This document shows, one piece after another, positions 15,371-23,774 of a stretch of DNA of 64,000 nt. The first letter of the stretch is position 1; each line of letters begins with the position of its first letter. A program made the position numbers and the translations under genes. Source of the stretch: Streptomyces lydicus (lineage in GTDB: Bacteria; Actinomycetota; Actinomycetes; Streptomycetales; Streptomycetaceae); contig NZ_RDTE01000003.1 in assembly GCF_004125265.1 (NCBI RefSeq), forward strand, positions 6,386,001 to 6,450,000, written 5' to 3'. The notes beneath the pieces are model-generated. The model searched no databases, was not told where the DNA came from, and saw only the letters and a program-made list of their open reading frames with translations.

Positions 15371-15618
15371 CGCCTGGCGGTACACATTCGGTGCACCCCG
15401 GCCGGTACGCCTCGGCGCGATCAGGCCGCCGCTTCCATCGCAGATTCCTGCTCCGGCTCCTGTCCGGCTCCTGTTCAGCTCCGGCTCGGTGAGCGTCTTG
15501 GCTGTCTTGCGCGTGCTTCTCGGGGCTTGTCCGGGGCTTCACCAGGCTGCTGGAGACGGGCGGCCTGTCACTGATCTTGCAAAAGAATCACGCCGCGAGG
15601 GCTTGGTGCACGTGAAGA

Positions 15619-15650
15619 GAGGCGGGTGGCTGCATGCAGCCACCCGCCTC
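15619..15650. terminator. Terminator of the small membrane protein gene
   Basis: A perfect 32-base palindrome (two arms of 16, GAGGCGGGTGGCTGCA and complement) lies 17 bases past the stop of the minus-strand gene at 15668-15856. Confidence 0.75.
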
Positions 15651-15667
15651 TTCGCTTTCTCCGGCGG

Positions 15668-15856
15668 CTATCGACCCTTGGCGCAGGCGCGCGTCCAGTC
15701 GATCAACTTCTGCAACACCTCGATCATGACCCGCTGCTTCCGTTCCGGCATGAAGGGCCAGCAAATCCATGCCGGCGCCGACAGCAAGACGAACAGCAGC
15801 AGGGGCAGGAGCGAGAGCGCAGGGAGAAAGATCCTCAACACACCAGGAGTGGGCAC
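15668..15856 (-). CDS. Small membrane protein, unknown function
   Basis: A 62-residue frame from GTG 15856 with AAAGGA six bases upstream. Residues 2-33 include a hydrophobic helix (RIFLPALSLLPLLLFVLLSAPAW). The C-terminus (RVMIEVLQKLIDWTRACAKGR) is an amphipathic basic helix. A strong hairpin follows the stop. The ribosome site and terminator together support a real gene outside the AICE. Longer upstream starts lack a ribosome site. Confidence 0.6.
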   Translation of the reverse strand: MPTPGVLRIFLPALSLLPLLLFVLLSAPAWICWPFMPERKQRVMIEVLQKLIDWTRACAKGR

Positions 15857-15958
15857 GACGTGTCCTTTTACTCGAAGGATTCGAAGTGCGACACCGCGGC
15901 CCACCCCTTACCAACTACCTTGCCGCAGTGCCATTTTAGCGCTCTGATCAGGGGGGCA

Positions 15959-16330
15959 CTACGAACTCGGTGTAATTGCAAGCGGGTTGGAGGCGGCAGG
16001 GCTGACAGTGAAAAGTCTCTGCAGGCGCTCGGGTCCTGGCCGACCGCCTCCGATGCCGACCACGGCCGCGTCGAAGGTGGCCTCGGTGACCGAAGCCCAG
16101 GAGTAACTGCGCTGACGCTCCTCCCGGGTACGCGGCGTGGCCGTTGGCGTGCCAGTCGGCGTCCGGTCCGAGCAACGCGATCAGCCCGTTGGTGAGGGCG
16201 TCGGCCACAGGGTGCATCGGGCCGCCGTCACTCCAGTAGGCGAGACTGCGGATGAGCGTGGCGGCTGTCCAGGGCGACAGCTCGTCCGGGGGCCTCAGGC
16301 TCCAGAGCCGGAAAGTGGCCGGAAAACGGC
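15959..16330 (-). pseudogene. Frameshifted remnant of an unidentified protein gene
   Basis: Reading leftward, one frame gives protein-like sequence (SPWTAATLIRSLAYWSDGG, then MHPVADALTNGLIALLG and DADWHANGHAAYPG). Near 16130 the coding character moves to another frame (SYSWASVTEATFDAAVVGIGGG), which ends in TAG at 15959. Neither frame has a clear start with a ribosome site. A one-base shift in a decaying gene next to the integration site is the simplest reading. The family is not recognised. Confidence 0.35.
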
Positions 16331-16443
16331 CGGATACCGGCCCAAGGGCTCTGGGCAGGGGTGGAGCCGGTGGGGTAGATCAGGAGTGGGGGGGGCACGG
16401 TGGCCCCGGCGGTGTCGTGGCAGGAGATCGGAGAGCAGGCTGC

Positions 16444-16944
16444 ATGTCCGTACGACGTCTGAACCACGCGGTGCTTTACGTCCGTGATGTGGCGCGGTCG
16501 GTGGCGTTCTACACCGAGGCGCTGGGGCTCACGGTGGGGATGGAGGTGCCGGGACAGGCCGCTTTCCTCAGTGCTCCCGGCTCACTCAATGATCATGATC
16601 TGGCGCTGTTCGCGGTGGGAGCACAGGCACCGGGGCCCGAGGCAGGGCGGGTCGGGCTCTACCACCTGGCCTGGGAGATCGGCACGCTCGGTGAGCTGGT
16701 CGCGGCCCATGCACAGCTCGTCGAGCGGGGCGCGTTGGTGGGGCTGAGTGATCACCTCGTCGCCAAGTCGCTGTACGCCAAGGACCCGGACGGCAACGAG
16801 TTCGAGGTGATGTGGCGGGTCCCGCGGGAGGACTGGCCGGGACCGGATCAGCCGGAGCGGCTGCGGCCACTCGACCTGGCGGAGGCGCTGCAGCGCTGGG
16901 GACCGGATCTGGCGACCGGGGCGGCGGCCGGTTCGGCCACCTGA
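16444..16944 (+). CDS. VOC-family (glyoxalase/extradiol dioxygenase-like) protein
   Basis: A 166-residue single-domain VOC protein with two beta-alpha-beta-beta-beta repeats: LNHAVLYVRDVARSVAFYTEALGL (5-28) and LYHLAWEIGTLGELVAAH (about 72-90). It ends its fold in DPDGNEFEVMW. The candidate metal ligands are His7, His74 and Glu near 120, as in catechol 2,3-dioxygenase-like proteins. The C-terminal 35 residues are a Pro-rich extension. Substrate unknown; it could be a dioxygenase, a glyoxalase-like enzyme or a drug-binding protein. Stand-alone gene followed by a hairpin. Confidence 0.82.
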   Translation: MSVRRLNHAVLYVRDVARSVAFYTEALGLTVGMEVPGQAAFLSAPGSLNDHDLALFAVGAQAPGPEAGRVGLYHLAWEIGTLGELVAAHAQLVERGALVGLSDHLVAKSLYAKDPDGNEFEVMWRVPREDWPGPDQPERLRPLDLAEALQRWGPDLATGAAAGSAT

Positions 16945-16955
16945 GGGGGCGGTGT

Positions 16956-16979
16956 CCCGGCGCCACTACGGGCGCCGGG
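16956..16979. terminator. Terminator hairpin after VOC gene
   Basis: CCCGGCGCC and GGCGCCGGG form a 9-bp stem with a 6-base loop, 11 bases past the VOC stop. It also lies past the end of the converging transporter gene. Confidence 0.6.
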
Positions 16980-17054
16980 GACGTATGCGGAGTGCGGGGA
17001 CGTATACGGGGTGTGGGGCGCGGGGAAGTCTGCGGGGCGTGGGGCCCACGCGCC

Positions 17055-18269
17055 TCAGGAGTCCGGTGTGGCGGGCTCGGCCGAGCCCGTCTGCTCCGTC
17101 GGTGTGGTGCGCTCTGGCTGCTCCGCGCGCTCCGTACATGCTGCCCGCTCCGCCCAGCGCCTTTCGACGCCGGCCAGTCGCCAGTACGCCAGCGCTGCGG
17201 CCCACACCACCACGAACAGGCCGACGATGAGGAAGCCGACATTGTCGAGGTCGAGGCCGGAAATCCAGCCGGTCAGCGGGTCGTTGAGGGCAAGCTTCTC
17301 GTGCAGCACGGTCACCAGCTCGATCGTGCCGATGAAGAAGGCGACGGCGATCGACAGGCCGGTGATGGTGAGGTTGTAGTAGACCTTGCGTACCGGGTTG
17401 GAGAACGCCCACTGGTAGGCGAAGTTCATGAAGGTGCCGTCGAGGGTGTCGAACAGGCTCATGCCGGCGGCGAAGAGCAGCGGCAGGCACAGCACGGCGT
17501 ACCAGGGCAGGCCGGCCGCGGCGCCGCTGCCCGCCATCACCATCAGCGTCACTTCGGTCGCGGTGTCGAAGCCGAGCCCGAAGAGGAAACCGAGCGGGAA
17601 CATCTGACCGGGACGGGAGATCGAGCGGGTGAACCGTCCCAGGAAACGGTTCATGAAACCGCGCGAGTCGAGGCGCTGCTCCAGCTCGGCCTCGTCGTAG
17701 TGGCCGTTGCGCATGCCGCGGAAGACCCGCCAGATTCCGGCCAGCGCGATCAGGTTGAGGGCGGCGATGAGGTAGAGGAAGCTCCCCGAGATCGTGGTGC
17801 CGATCGTGCCGAGGATCTGGTGCGTACGGGACTCGTCGTTGAGCAGGGTGCCCGCGAGCTGGGCGCCGCCCGCCACCAGGGCCGCCATCGCGACGACCAC
17901 GCTGGAGTGGCCCAGGGCGAACCAGAAGCCGACCGAGACCGGCCGCTTGCCGTCGGCCATCAGTTTGCGGGTGGTGTTGTCGATGGCGGCGATGTGGTCG
18001 GCGTCGAAGGCGTGCCGCATACCGAGGGTGTAGGCGGTGACACCGAGCCCCACGCCGAAAACCTGGCTGCCCACGGCGTAGTGATACGGCACCACGAGCA
18101 GGAAGAGCACGCCGAAGGCGATGACGTGCAGACCGGCTATGACGGCCATCAGGCCCGCGGTGCGGACGGTGTCCTGCCGGCGCCAGCGGAACGCCGCGGA
18201 GGCAGGGGTGGTACGGGTATCGGTGGACAGGGCCATCCGGCGGTCACGCTCCAGCACCTCGTGGATCAC
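17055..18269 (-). CDS. NiCoT-family nickel/cobalt transporter (HoxN/NixA-like), B12-riboswitch controlled
   Basis: A 404-residue polytopic protein with the NiCoT signature RHAFDADHIAAIDNTTRKL and GFWFALGHSSVVV, plus GFLFGLGFDTATEVTLM, all in membrane helices. The family imports Ni2+ or Co2+. The cobalamin riboswitch directly upstream indicates that cobalt for corrin synthesis is the substrate. Two starts are possible: GTG 18269 or ATG 18236 (MALSTDTRTT), the latter with GGAG 12 bases before it. The C-terminal tail is Thr/Glu-rich. Other metal specificity cannot be ruled out by sequence. Confidence 0.9.
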   Translation of the reverse strand: MIHEVLERDRRMALSTDTRTTPASAAFRWRRQDTVRTAGLMAVIAGLHVIAFGVLFLLVVPYHYAVGSQVFGVGLGVTAYTLGMRHAFDADHIAAIDNTTRKLMADGKRPVSVGFWFALGHSSVVVAMAALVAGGAQLAGTLLNDESRTHQILGTIGTTISGSFLYLIAALNLIALAGIWRVFRGMRNGHYDEAELEQRLDSRGFMNRFLGRFTRSISRPGQMFPLGFLFGLGFDTATEVTLMVMAGSGAAAGLPWYAVLCLPLLFAAGMSLFDTLDGTFMNFAYQWAFSNPVRKVYYNLTITGLSIAVAFFIGTIELVTVLHEKLALNDPLTGWISGLDLDNVGFLIVGLFVVVWAAALAYWRLAGVERRWAERAACTERAEQPERTTPTEQTGSAEPATPDS

Positions 18270-18284
18270 TTCGTGAGATGCCGT

Positions 18285-18480
18285 GGCCGGTCTCCTGGCT
18301 TACGGGTGCACGCGTCCGCCCCGCCTTCCCGGCCGCGGGTCGCGGTCAGTGGCGCCGCAGGCGCGCCGTGCGCCTGCGGAAGGGGCAAAAACTCCCCGAT
18401 CACAGTGGCGAGGGCCGCTCCGGTCTGGGACCCCAAGGTCCGTCACCGGCTTCCCGAACACCACGGCCCGGTCACTCTAG
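18285..18480 (-). promoter_or_regulatory. Cobalamin riboswitch upstream of the NiCoT gene
   Basis: On the minus strand the conserved elements appear in order: GGGAAGCCGGTG, then GCCACTGTGATCGGGGAG, then GCGCCACTGACC, GGGAAGGC, and the B12 box AGCCAGGAGACCGGCC just before the gene. The spacing matches the adenosylcobalamin riboswitch class. B12 binding should turn the transporter off, probably by hiding the ribosome site. Confidence 0.92.
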
Positions 18481-18557
18481 CTGCCATGGGGTGGTCGCTG
18501 CCGCCCCGGTCGCTCTTTGTGCCGGCGGTCCCGGGGAGGGGCCGCGGTCTGCGGCGG

Positions 18558-18651
18558 CGCAGTAGTCCGCAGTAAGCCCGCAGCAGTCCTCAGTGGTCCC
18601 CAGTAGACCGCAAGCGGCCCTGAGCAGTCCTCAGCAGCCCTCAGTAGTCCA
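18558..18651. repeat. Degenerate CAGYAGTCCTCAG repeat tract
   Basis: About eight imperfect 10-13-base copies of CAGCAGTCC/CAGTAGTCC run into the 3' end of the hydrolase gene. It is low-complexity intergenic DNA with no coding sense. Confidence 0.6.
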
Positions 18652-19489
18652 GGGACGAGAGGAAGGCGTGGAGTTCGCGGTCGAAGAGTGCGGTGTTCTC
18701 CAGATTGACCATGTGCGCCGCGCCCGGTATCCGGACTCTTCGGGCGCCGGGAACGGCCAGCGTGATCGCATGGGCGTTGGCGGAGATGTCCCTGCTGTCG
18801 AGGTCGCCGTCGAACACGACGGTGGGTACCCGTATCTCGCCCAGGCGGTCGGCGGCACCGGCTTCGAGGGGGATACCGGCGCCCGCACCCTCGGCATGTA
18901 CCTCCACATTGGCCTCGGCCGAGGCGCGCATCCGCTCACGGAATCCCGGGTGCACCGCAAAGGGCTCGCGGTGCGGTCCGTCCACCCACATCCGCAGGAA
19001 GTGTTCGACATAGCGTTCCGCGCCTTCCGGTGCGCCGATCGCCGCCACCTGCGCCTTGATGTGTTCCAGGAGGAAGGGGTCGGTGAAGGCGCGGCCGCTG
19101 ACGCCGGGGGAGGCGAGCGCGAGGGCCGTCACCCGCTCCGGGCGGGCTATGGCGGTGTCGAGAGCGACCCGCGCGCCATGGGAGAGGCCGACGAGGACGG
19201 CGTCGGGAACATCGAGGGCGTCGAGCAGGGCGCACAGGTCGTCGTGGTTCGCGTAGTCCCCGGTGACGGTGGAGGACAGGCCGTGGCCACGGAAGTCGTA
19301 ACGGATCGCGCGCAGACCGGAGTTCACCAGCCAGGCGAACTGCTCGTCCCACATGTGCTGGTCGAGCATGCCGCCGTGGAGCAGCACCACCGCGGGGCCC
19401 GAGCCGGCCGTCTCGTAGAACAGCTCACCGTCGTCGACCGGTACGAGCCCGTTGTCGATCTCGGACCAGTCGGTGATTCCTCGGGTCAT
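18641..19489 (-). CDS. Alpha/beta hydrolase
   Basis: A 282-residue alpha/beta hydrolase. VVLLHGGMLDQHMW forms the oxyanion region. GLSHGARVALD has the nucleophilic Ser (G-x-S-x-G, about residue 104). FDGDLDSRD supplies the late acid and PGAAHMVNLENTALF the catalytic His near 262. It resembles 3-oxoadipate enol-lactonase/haloperoxidase-like hydrolases; the substrate is unknown. Its ATG overlaps the stop of the upstream MarR gene (ATGA), so the pair is one operon and the MarR protein probably senses the hydrolase substrate. Confidence 0.87.
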   Translation of the reverse strand: MTRGITDWSEIDNGLVPVDDGELFYETAGSGPAVVLLHGGMLDQHMWDEQFAWLVNSGLRAIRYDFRGHGLSSTVTGDYANHDDLCALLDALDVPDAVLVGLSHGARVALDTAIARPERVTALALASPGVSGRAFTDPFLLEHIKAQVAAIGAPEGAERYVEHFLRMWVDGPHREPFAVHPGFRERMRASAEANVEVHAEGAGAGIPLEAGAADRLGEIRVPTVVFDGDLDSRDISANAHAITLAVPGARRVRIPGAAHMVNLENTALFDRELHAFLSSLDY

Positions 19490-20097
19490 CTTGCGGGCCG
19501 TCCTTTGTGTACCGGATGCGATGAGGTGGGCGTGATGCCATTGTCGTCGCTCTTGCCGCTGCTGCCGCAACTGCCGGTTTCCTCCGGTGTCACGCGCGAG
19601 CCGTCCGCCAGCTGCCGGAACTCCTCGCCGAGCCGGTCCAGTACGTGCAGCGCGGTACGGATGTCCTCGGCGGACAGGTCGGCCAGCCGCTGCCTCAGCT
19701 CCGCCGCCTCGGATTCCCGGACGCCGCGTATCGCCGCCGTGCCGTCGTCGGTGAGATGGATCAGGGACGAGCGGCGGTGCGCGGGATTCGGGGCGCTCAC
19801 GACCAGTCCCAGCTCGATGGCGTGGTTCACCCAGCGCTGCACCGGCTGTCGGTCGAGCCCCATTCCGCGCGCCAGCTGCGGAACGGTGCGCGGGCCTTCG
19901 GCGCGCAGCGCGTCCAGCAGCGCGTGTTCGCCGGCGGTCATGCCCGTGCCTGCCAGCTCTTGTTCCACCGCGCGGACGACCGTGCGATGCAGTGGCCACA
20001 GGCGTCGGAGGATGCCGTCCAGCAGCTCTTCGGTGGGCGACGACTCTCCGCCGTCGGTGTCTTTCGCGTCTTCGGCGTGGTTCTCGTTGACACTCAT
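19486..20097 (-). CDS. MarR-family transcriptional regulator
   Basis: A 203-residue winged-helix protein. HTH region TVPQLARGMGLDRQPVQRWVNHAIELGLV (about 67-97) is followed by the wing NPAHRRSSLIHLTDDGTAAI, and helices flank it for dimerisation. The C-terminal 35 residues are a Ser/Gly-rich tail. It is first in an operon with the hydrolase and faces a palindromic site that touches its own start codon, so autoregulation is likely. Confidence 0.87.
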   Translation of the reverse strand: MSVNENHAEDAKDTDGGESSPTEELLDGILRRLWPLHRTVVRAVEQELAGTGMTAGEHALLDALRAEGPRTVPQLARGMGLDRQPVQRWVNHAIELGLVVSAPNPAHRRSSLIHLTDDGTAAIRGVRESEAAELRQRLADLSAEDIRTALHVLDRLGEEFRQLADGSRVTPEETGSCGSSGKSDDNGITPTSSHPVHKGRPAR

Positions 20098-20123
20098 GAT
20101 GTCATGATGACATCGATGATGTC
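20098..20123. promoter_or_regulatory. MarR operator: two overlapping palindromes
   Basis: GATGTCATGATGACATC (20098-20114, 8-bp arms) overlaps GACATCGATGATGTC (20109-20123, 6-bp arms). The first base is directly next to the MarR start codon, in the divergent region with the DUF4267-like gene. Confidence 0.65.
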
Positions 20124-20329
20124 GTTTGAGAAGGGGGCTTCGCGGAAAGGAATGGAGGCGGAAAGGATTGGAGAAGGCGGCGGGTGCGACGGGGCTGGTG
20201 CGGCCGGCCGACGGGGAAGGGCGAGAGCAGTTGACGCGAACGGTCGACGAGGGCAGTCGCTGAGAAGCGACGGGAGGAAACGAGAGAAGACGAGGGAAGG
20301 CGGAGGAAGACGAGAGAAGGGGACGGTGG

Positions 20330-20755
20330 ATGAAGGTCGGTCTGTTGCGTGCGGTCGGGGTGGCCACGGCCGTGTACGGGGTGGCGGTGGCGGCGCTGCC
20401 CGATCTGCTGGCACGGCCCTCCGGGCTGGCCGACGCCCGAGGGCGGACCGCGCCGGCGACCCGCACCGCACTGCGGCCGCTGGCCTGGCGGGACGCGGCG
20501 AGCGGGCTGGCGATGACGCTGGCTCCGGAAGGGCCGGCTCTGCGCACCGCCGCCTACGTGCGGATCGCGGCGGACTTCGGGGACGCGGTCCTGCTCGGTG
20601 CGACGCTGCCGGGGCGCGGCCGGAAGCTGTCAGCGGTGGCGGTGTCCGTCGGGTGGGGTGCGCTGTCGGTGGCCGGGTTGCTCGCCGGCCGGCGGCGGTG
20701 GGGGAGCGGGGTCATGCGCTCGGTGGAGGTGGGGCCTCTTCGGGTGCGAAGGTGA
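20330..20755 (+). CDS. DUF4267-like small membrane protein
   Basis: A 141-residue protein with four hydrophobic segments (VGLLRAVGVATAVYGVAVAALP, ASGLAMTLAPEG, YVRIAADFGDAVLLGATL, AVAVSVGWGALSVAGLLAG) and an ATG with GGACGG upstream. The layout fits the DUF4267 family of four-helix membrane proteins of unknown role. Its end overlaps the converging kinase gene by 44 bases. It is divergent from the MarR gene and may belong to the same regulon. Confidence 0.7.
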   Translation: MKVGLLRAVGVATAVYGVAVAALPDLLARPSGLADARGRTAPATRTALRPLAWRDAASGLAMTLAPEGPALRTAAYVRIAADFGDAVLLGATLPGRGRKLSAVAVSVGWGALSVAGLLAGRRRWGSGVMRSVEVGPLRVRR

Positions 20756-21368
20756 TGACGAGATCGGCGCGGTCGCGGGTGGCCGCCACCAAGCGGGCGT
20801 TGGCCTCGTCCGAGGTGTGTACGAACCGCTCGGCGTCGGCGCGCGGACGCCCGAACCGTTCGTGCCGGCCGACCAGCCGCCGGATCCGTTCAGAGGTCTC
20901 CAGCTCTACGTACCAGACCTCGTCGAGCAACGCCCGGACCCGTGGCCACGGGGCGGAGTCGAGGAGGAGGTAGTTGCCCTCGGTGACGATGAGGGGAATG
21001 TGGGGCGCCACGGGGATGCTGCCGGCCACCGGCTCCTCGATACGGCGGTCGAACGCCGGGGCGTAGACGGCGGTGTCCGGCTCCGGGGAGCGCAGACGTG
21101 CCAGCAGTGCGGCGTAGCCGGCCGGGTCGAAGGTGTCCGGCGCGCCCTTGCGGTCCGTACGGCCCAGGCGGCGGAGCTCCGCCTCGGCGAGATGGAAACC
21201 GTCCATCGGGACGAGCGCCGCCTGACCGTCCAGCTCCGCCACGAGGTGGGCGGCAAGGGTGGACTTGCCGGCGCCGGGCGGGCCGGTGATGCCGAGCAGC
21301 CGCCGTCGGCCGGGGGCTGCGGAGGCGGCGAGCCGACGGGCGCGGGAGAGGAGGAGCCGGGGATCCAT
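20712..21368 (-). CDS. P-loop nucleoside/pantothenate-type kinase
   Basis: A 218-residue kinase with Walker A GPPGAGKST near residue 29, LVPMDGFHLAEAELRRLGR (substrate-binding Asp and DGFH as in uridine kinase and PanK-like proteins), and LIVTEGNYLLLD (about 129-140). It should phosphorylate a nucleoside or small-molecule alcohol with ATP. The family is often annotated nucleoside/nucleotide kinase; the exact substrate is unknown. The C-terminus ends in EEAPPPPSA. Confidence 0.85.
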   Translation of the reverse strand: MDPRLLLSRARRLAASAAPGRRRLLGITGPPGAGKSTLAAHLVAELDGQAALVPMDGFHLAEAELRRLGRTDRKGAPDTFDPAGYAALLARLRSPEPDTAVYAPAFDRRIEEPVAGSIPVAPHIPLIVTEGNYLLLDSAPWPRVRALLDEVWYVELETSERIRRLVGRHERFGRPRADAERFVHTSDEANARLVAATRDRADLVITFAPEEAPPPPSA

Positions 21369-21515
21369 GGTGCGTCCATCGTGCCTGACGGGGTGCGGAG
21401 CCGGTGGCTGACGGGGTGTGTGCCGGGTGTCTGACGGGGTCTACAGGTGCCTCACTGCGGGGGCGTTAAAGCGGCTCTCTTCCCCTCCCTGCGCTCGGAA
21501 CGCGCGACCCCGCCA

Positions 21516-21558
21516 GACGTCCTCAGGCCGGACGTCCTCAGGCCGGACGTCCTCAGGG
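21516..21558. repeat. 15-bp tandem repeat starting at a stop codon
   Basis: GACGTCCTCAGGCCG occurs nearly three times in tandem (21516, 21531, 21546). Read on the gene strand, each unit carries TGA at the same phase as the methyltransferase stop at 21553. Confidence 0.7.
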
Positions 21559-22821
21559 AGTGCCGGACGCACCCCGGTCCGCGGTGCTCAGGCGCCACAG
21601 GGAGGTGACCTCGGCCGCGCGGGCCACGTGGAGCGGGTCGGAGGTGCCGCGGGCGCGCGGATGGCGCGGGGTGATGTCGTGCCGGTCCAGGACCGTCAGG
21701 CCGGCCTTGGCGAAGGCGTCCAGCAGCTCGTCGTGCGTGCGCAGACCGAGGTGTTCCGCCAGGTCGGAGAGGATCAGCCAGCCCTCGCCGGCCGGTGTCA
21801 GATGGTCCGCCAGACCGCTCAGGAAGCCGTACAGCATCCGGTTTCCCGGGTCGTACACCGCGTACTCGACGGGTGAGGTCGGCTTCGCGGGCACCCACGG
21901 GGGGTTGCAGACGATCAGCGGGGCGCGGCCGGCCGGGAAGAGATCGGCCTCGACCACGTCCACCTGCCCGGCGACGCCCAGCCGTTCGGTGTTCTCACGG
22001 GCACAGGCCAGCGCACGCGGGTCCTGGTCGGTGGCCACGACCCGGCGGACGCCGCGCCGCGCGAGGACCGAGGCCAGTACGCCGGTGCCGGTGCCGATGT
22101 CGAACGCCAGCTCCTCGCCGGGCAGCGGAGCCTCGGCCACCAGGTCGACGTACTCGCCGCGGGCGGGGGAGAAGACGCCGTAGTGCGGATGGATACGGTC
22201 ACCGCCGAGCGCCGGGATCTCGACGCCCTTCCTGCGCCATTCGTTGGCGCCGATGAGACCGAGGAGTTCGCGCAGCGAGACGAGCGAGGTGGTCGGATCC
22301 GTGCCCCCGGCGGCGGTTGCGGTGGTGCCCGCGGTGGCCTCGGTCTCCCCGGCGGCTTCTCCCCCGGCCTCCCCGGCGGTCTCCGCGGTGGCGGTCCCCC
22401 CGGTGGCGGACTCCACGGGGCCGTACGCCCTGGTGCAGGCCTCGCGGACGTCGGGGGCGCGGTGCAGCGGGACGGCGAGGGTCGCATCGAGCGGGACCAG
22501 CAGCATGCCCAGGATGCGGGCGCGGTGATTCTGCGCGGCGCGGTGCACATGGAACGCCTGGGTGACATCGGCGGGCGGCGCCTTGCGGGGGCGGCGGTCG
22601 ATGCGGCGGGCCAGCGCCGTCAGCAGCTGGCGGGCGTTGTGGAAGTCGCCGCGCCACAGCAGCGCGGTGCCCTCGCAGGCGGACCTGTAGGCGTCGTCGG
22701 CCTTCGTCCGGTCGTCCGCGATGACGACACGGCGGGGTGGCGGGGTGCCGTTCTCGGAGCGCCAACGGGCGGAACGGGGCTCGTCGGCCTCGGTCCATTC
22801 GACGACCGGCGGTTGGTTCAC
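21553..22821 (-). CDS. SAM-dependent methyltransferase (PrmC/HemK-like)
   Basis: A 422-residue protein. The C-terminal half has motif I FDIGTGTGVLASVLA, then VATDQDPRALACAREN and the NPPW tetrad (IVCNPPWVPAKP), the hallmark of enzymes methylating amide or ring nitrogens in RNA or protein. The N-terminal half (about 1-190) is a helical accessory domain with an Ala/Gly/Thr-rich linker (EATAGTTATAAGG) that varies in length. The start is a GTG at 22821 without a strong ribosome site. Substrate not identified; ribosomal or release-factor targets are possible. Confidence 0.82.
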   Translation of the reverse strand: MNQPPVVEWTEADEPRSARWRSENGTPPPRRVVIADDRTKADDAYRSACEGTALLWRGDFHNARQLLTALARRIDRRPRKAPPADVTQAFHVHRAAQNHRARILGMLLVPLDATLAVPLHRAPDVREACTRAYGPVESATGGTATAETAGEAGGEAAGETEATAGTTATAAGGTDPTTSLVSLRELLGLIGANEWRRKGVEIPALGGDRIHPHYGVFSPARGEYVDLVAEAPLPGEELAFDIGTGTGVLASVLARRGVRRVVATDQDPRALACARENTERLGVAGQVDVVEADLFPAGRAPLIVCNPPWVPAKPTSPVEYAVYDPGNRMLYGFLSGLADHLTPAGEGWLILSDLAEHLGLRTHDELLDAFAKAGLTVLDRHDITPRHPRARGTSDPLHVARAAEVTSLWRLSTADRGASGTP

Positions 22822-22986
22822 CGAAATGTGCCTCTGTGTGCGGTTCGGGCCCGTCCCAGGGGTGCCGCTGGTGCGGCGCCGGGCCGGCGCCGGAGGAGCG
22901 GACAGGCGCTCGCGGGAGACGGTGGGCGGGGTGGTGGACGGTCGACTTTACTCCGTATCGGCCCCGGACCCTGGCCGGGGCCGGGG

Positions 22987-23604
22987 TCAGGTGATGCCGA
23001 ACGCCACGGCGTAGCGCACCGTGCCGCGCGGGGGCGGGGAGCCGTCCAGGGGCAGCGCCATGAAGGCCTCGTCCGGCCAGGACCGCGGCGGCAGGATGCC
23101 GAAGCGGGTGGCGGCCGGCGCGAATCCGAAGCGTGGGTAATACGGCGGATGGCCGAGCACGATCGCGATCCGCTCGCCGGCTTCCCGCGCCGCCTGGAGG
23201 AGCGCCCTGATGGCCGCGCCGCCCGCGCCGCACTTTTGATATCCGGGCAGCACCGCGCACGGGGCGAGTGCCACGGCTGGGACGCCGTCGACATGACAGC
23301 GCGTCAGCAGCGCATGGGCGACGGGGGTGCCGTCCGGTGCCTCGGCCACGTAGGACAGCCCCGGCAGCCAGGCCGCCGGGTCGCGGCGCAGCGCGTCGAC
23401 GAGGTCAGCCTCACCGGCGGTCTCGAAGGCGGCGAGGTTGATCCGGCGGACGGCTGGTATGTCGCGGGCGACTTCGGGGCGGGGATGCCAGGTGCCGGGG
23501 GCCGGGGCGCCGGGGGCCAGGGCACGAGGGGTGGCGGCGCCGGGGGAGGCGCCGCCGGGGAGGGGTGAGCCGTCGCTGTCGTGGGTGCCGCTCATGTGCT
23601 TCAT
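22987..23604 (-). CDS. GNAT-family N-acetyltransferase
   Basis: A 205-residue GNAT. After a Gly/Ala/Pro-rich N-terminus, the domain begins at ARDIPAVRRINLAAFE. Motif A is LAPCAVLPGYQKCGAGGAAIRAL (Q/R-x-x-G-x-G/A type) near 120-142, and motif B is VLGHPPYYPRFGFAPA. It transfers acetyl from CoA to an unknown acceptor and resembles YhbS-type enzymes. A second ATG three codons in (23595) is equally likely as start. Confidence 0.85.
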   Translation of the reverse strand: MKHMSGTHDSDGSPLPGGASPGAATPRALAPGAPAPGTWHPRPEVARDIPAVRRINLAAFETAGEADLVDALRRDPAAWLPGLSYVAEAPDGTPVAHALLTRCHVDGVPAVALAPCAVLPGYQKCGAGGAAIRALLQAAREAGERIAIVLGHPPYYPRFGFAPAATRFGILPPRSWPDEAFMALPLDGSPPPRGTVRYAVAFGIT

Positions 23605-23774
23605 CGTCGCACCGGGGTCTGACAGCGGGCCAAGGATTTCCGCTCCGGTAGCTGCCGGCCGGTGGGGCGGTGGGCGGTGACCGGCGGGCGGCGCCTGGCG
23701 CGCGGCGCTCGGCGGTCAGCCCAGACCCCTCCCGGCCTCCCGACCACCCGCTCTGCCGGCCGTGCCTCGTCCCG

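Noticed and set aside
16812..18575. A 587-residue plus-strand frame across the NiCoT gene
   Set aside because: Shadow of the transporter gene and its riboswitch; the minus strand carries the NiCoT signatures.
22183..23568. Long plus-strand frame opposite the methyltransferase and GNAT genes
   Set aside because: Gly/Arg-rich translation without domains; the minus-strand genes have clear motifs.
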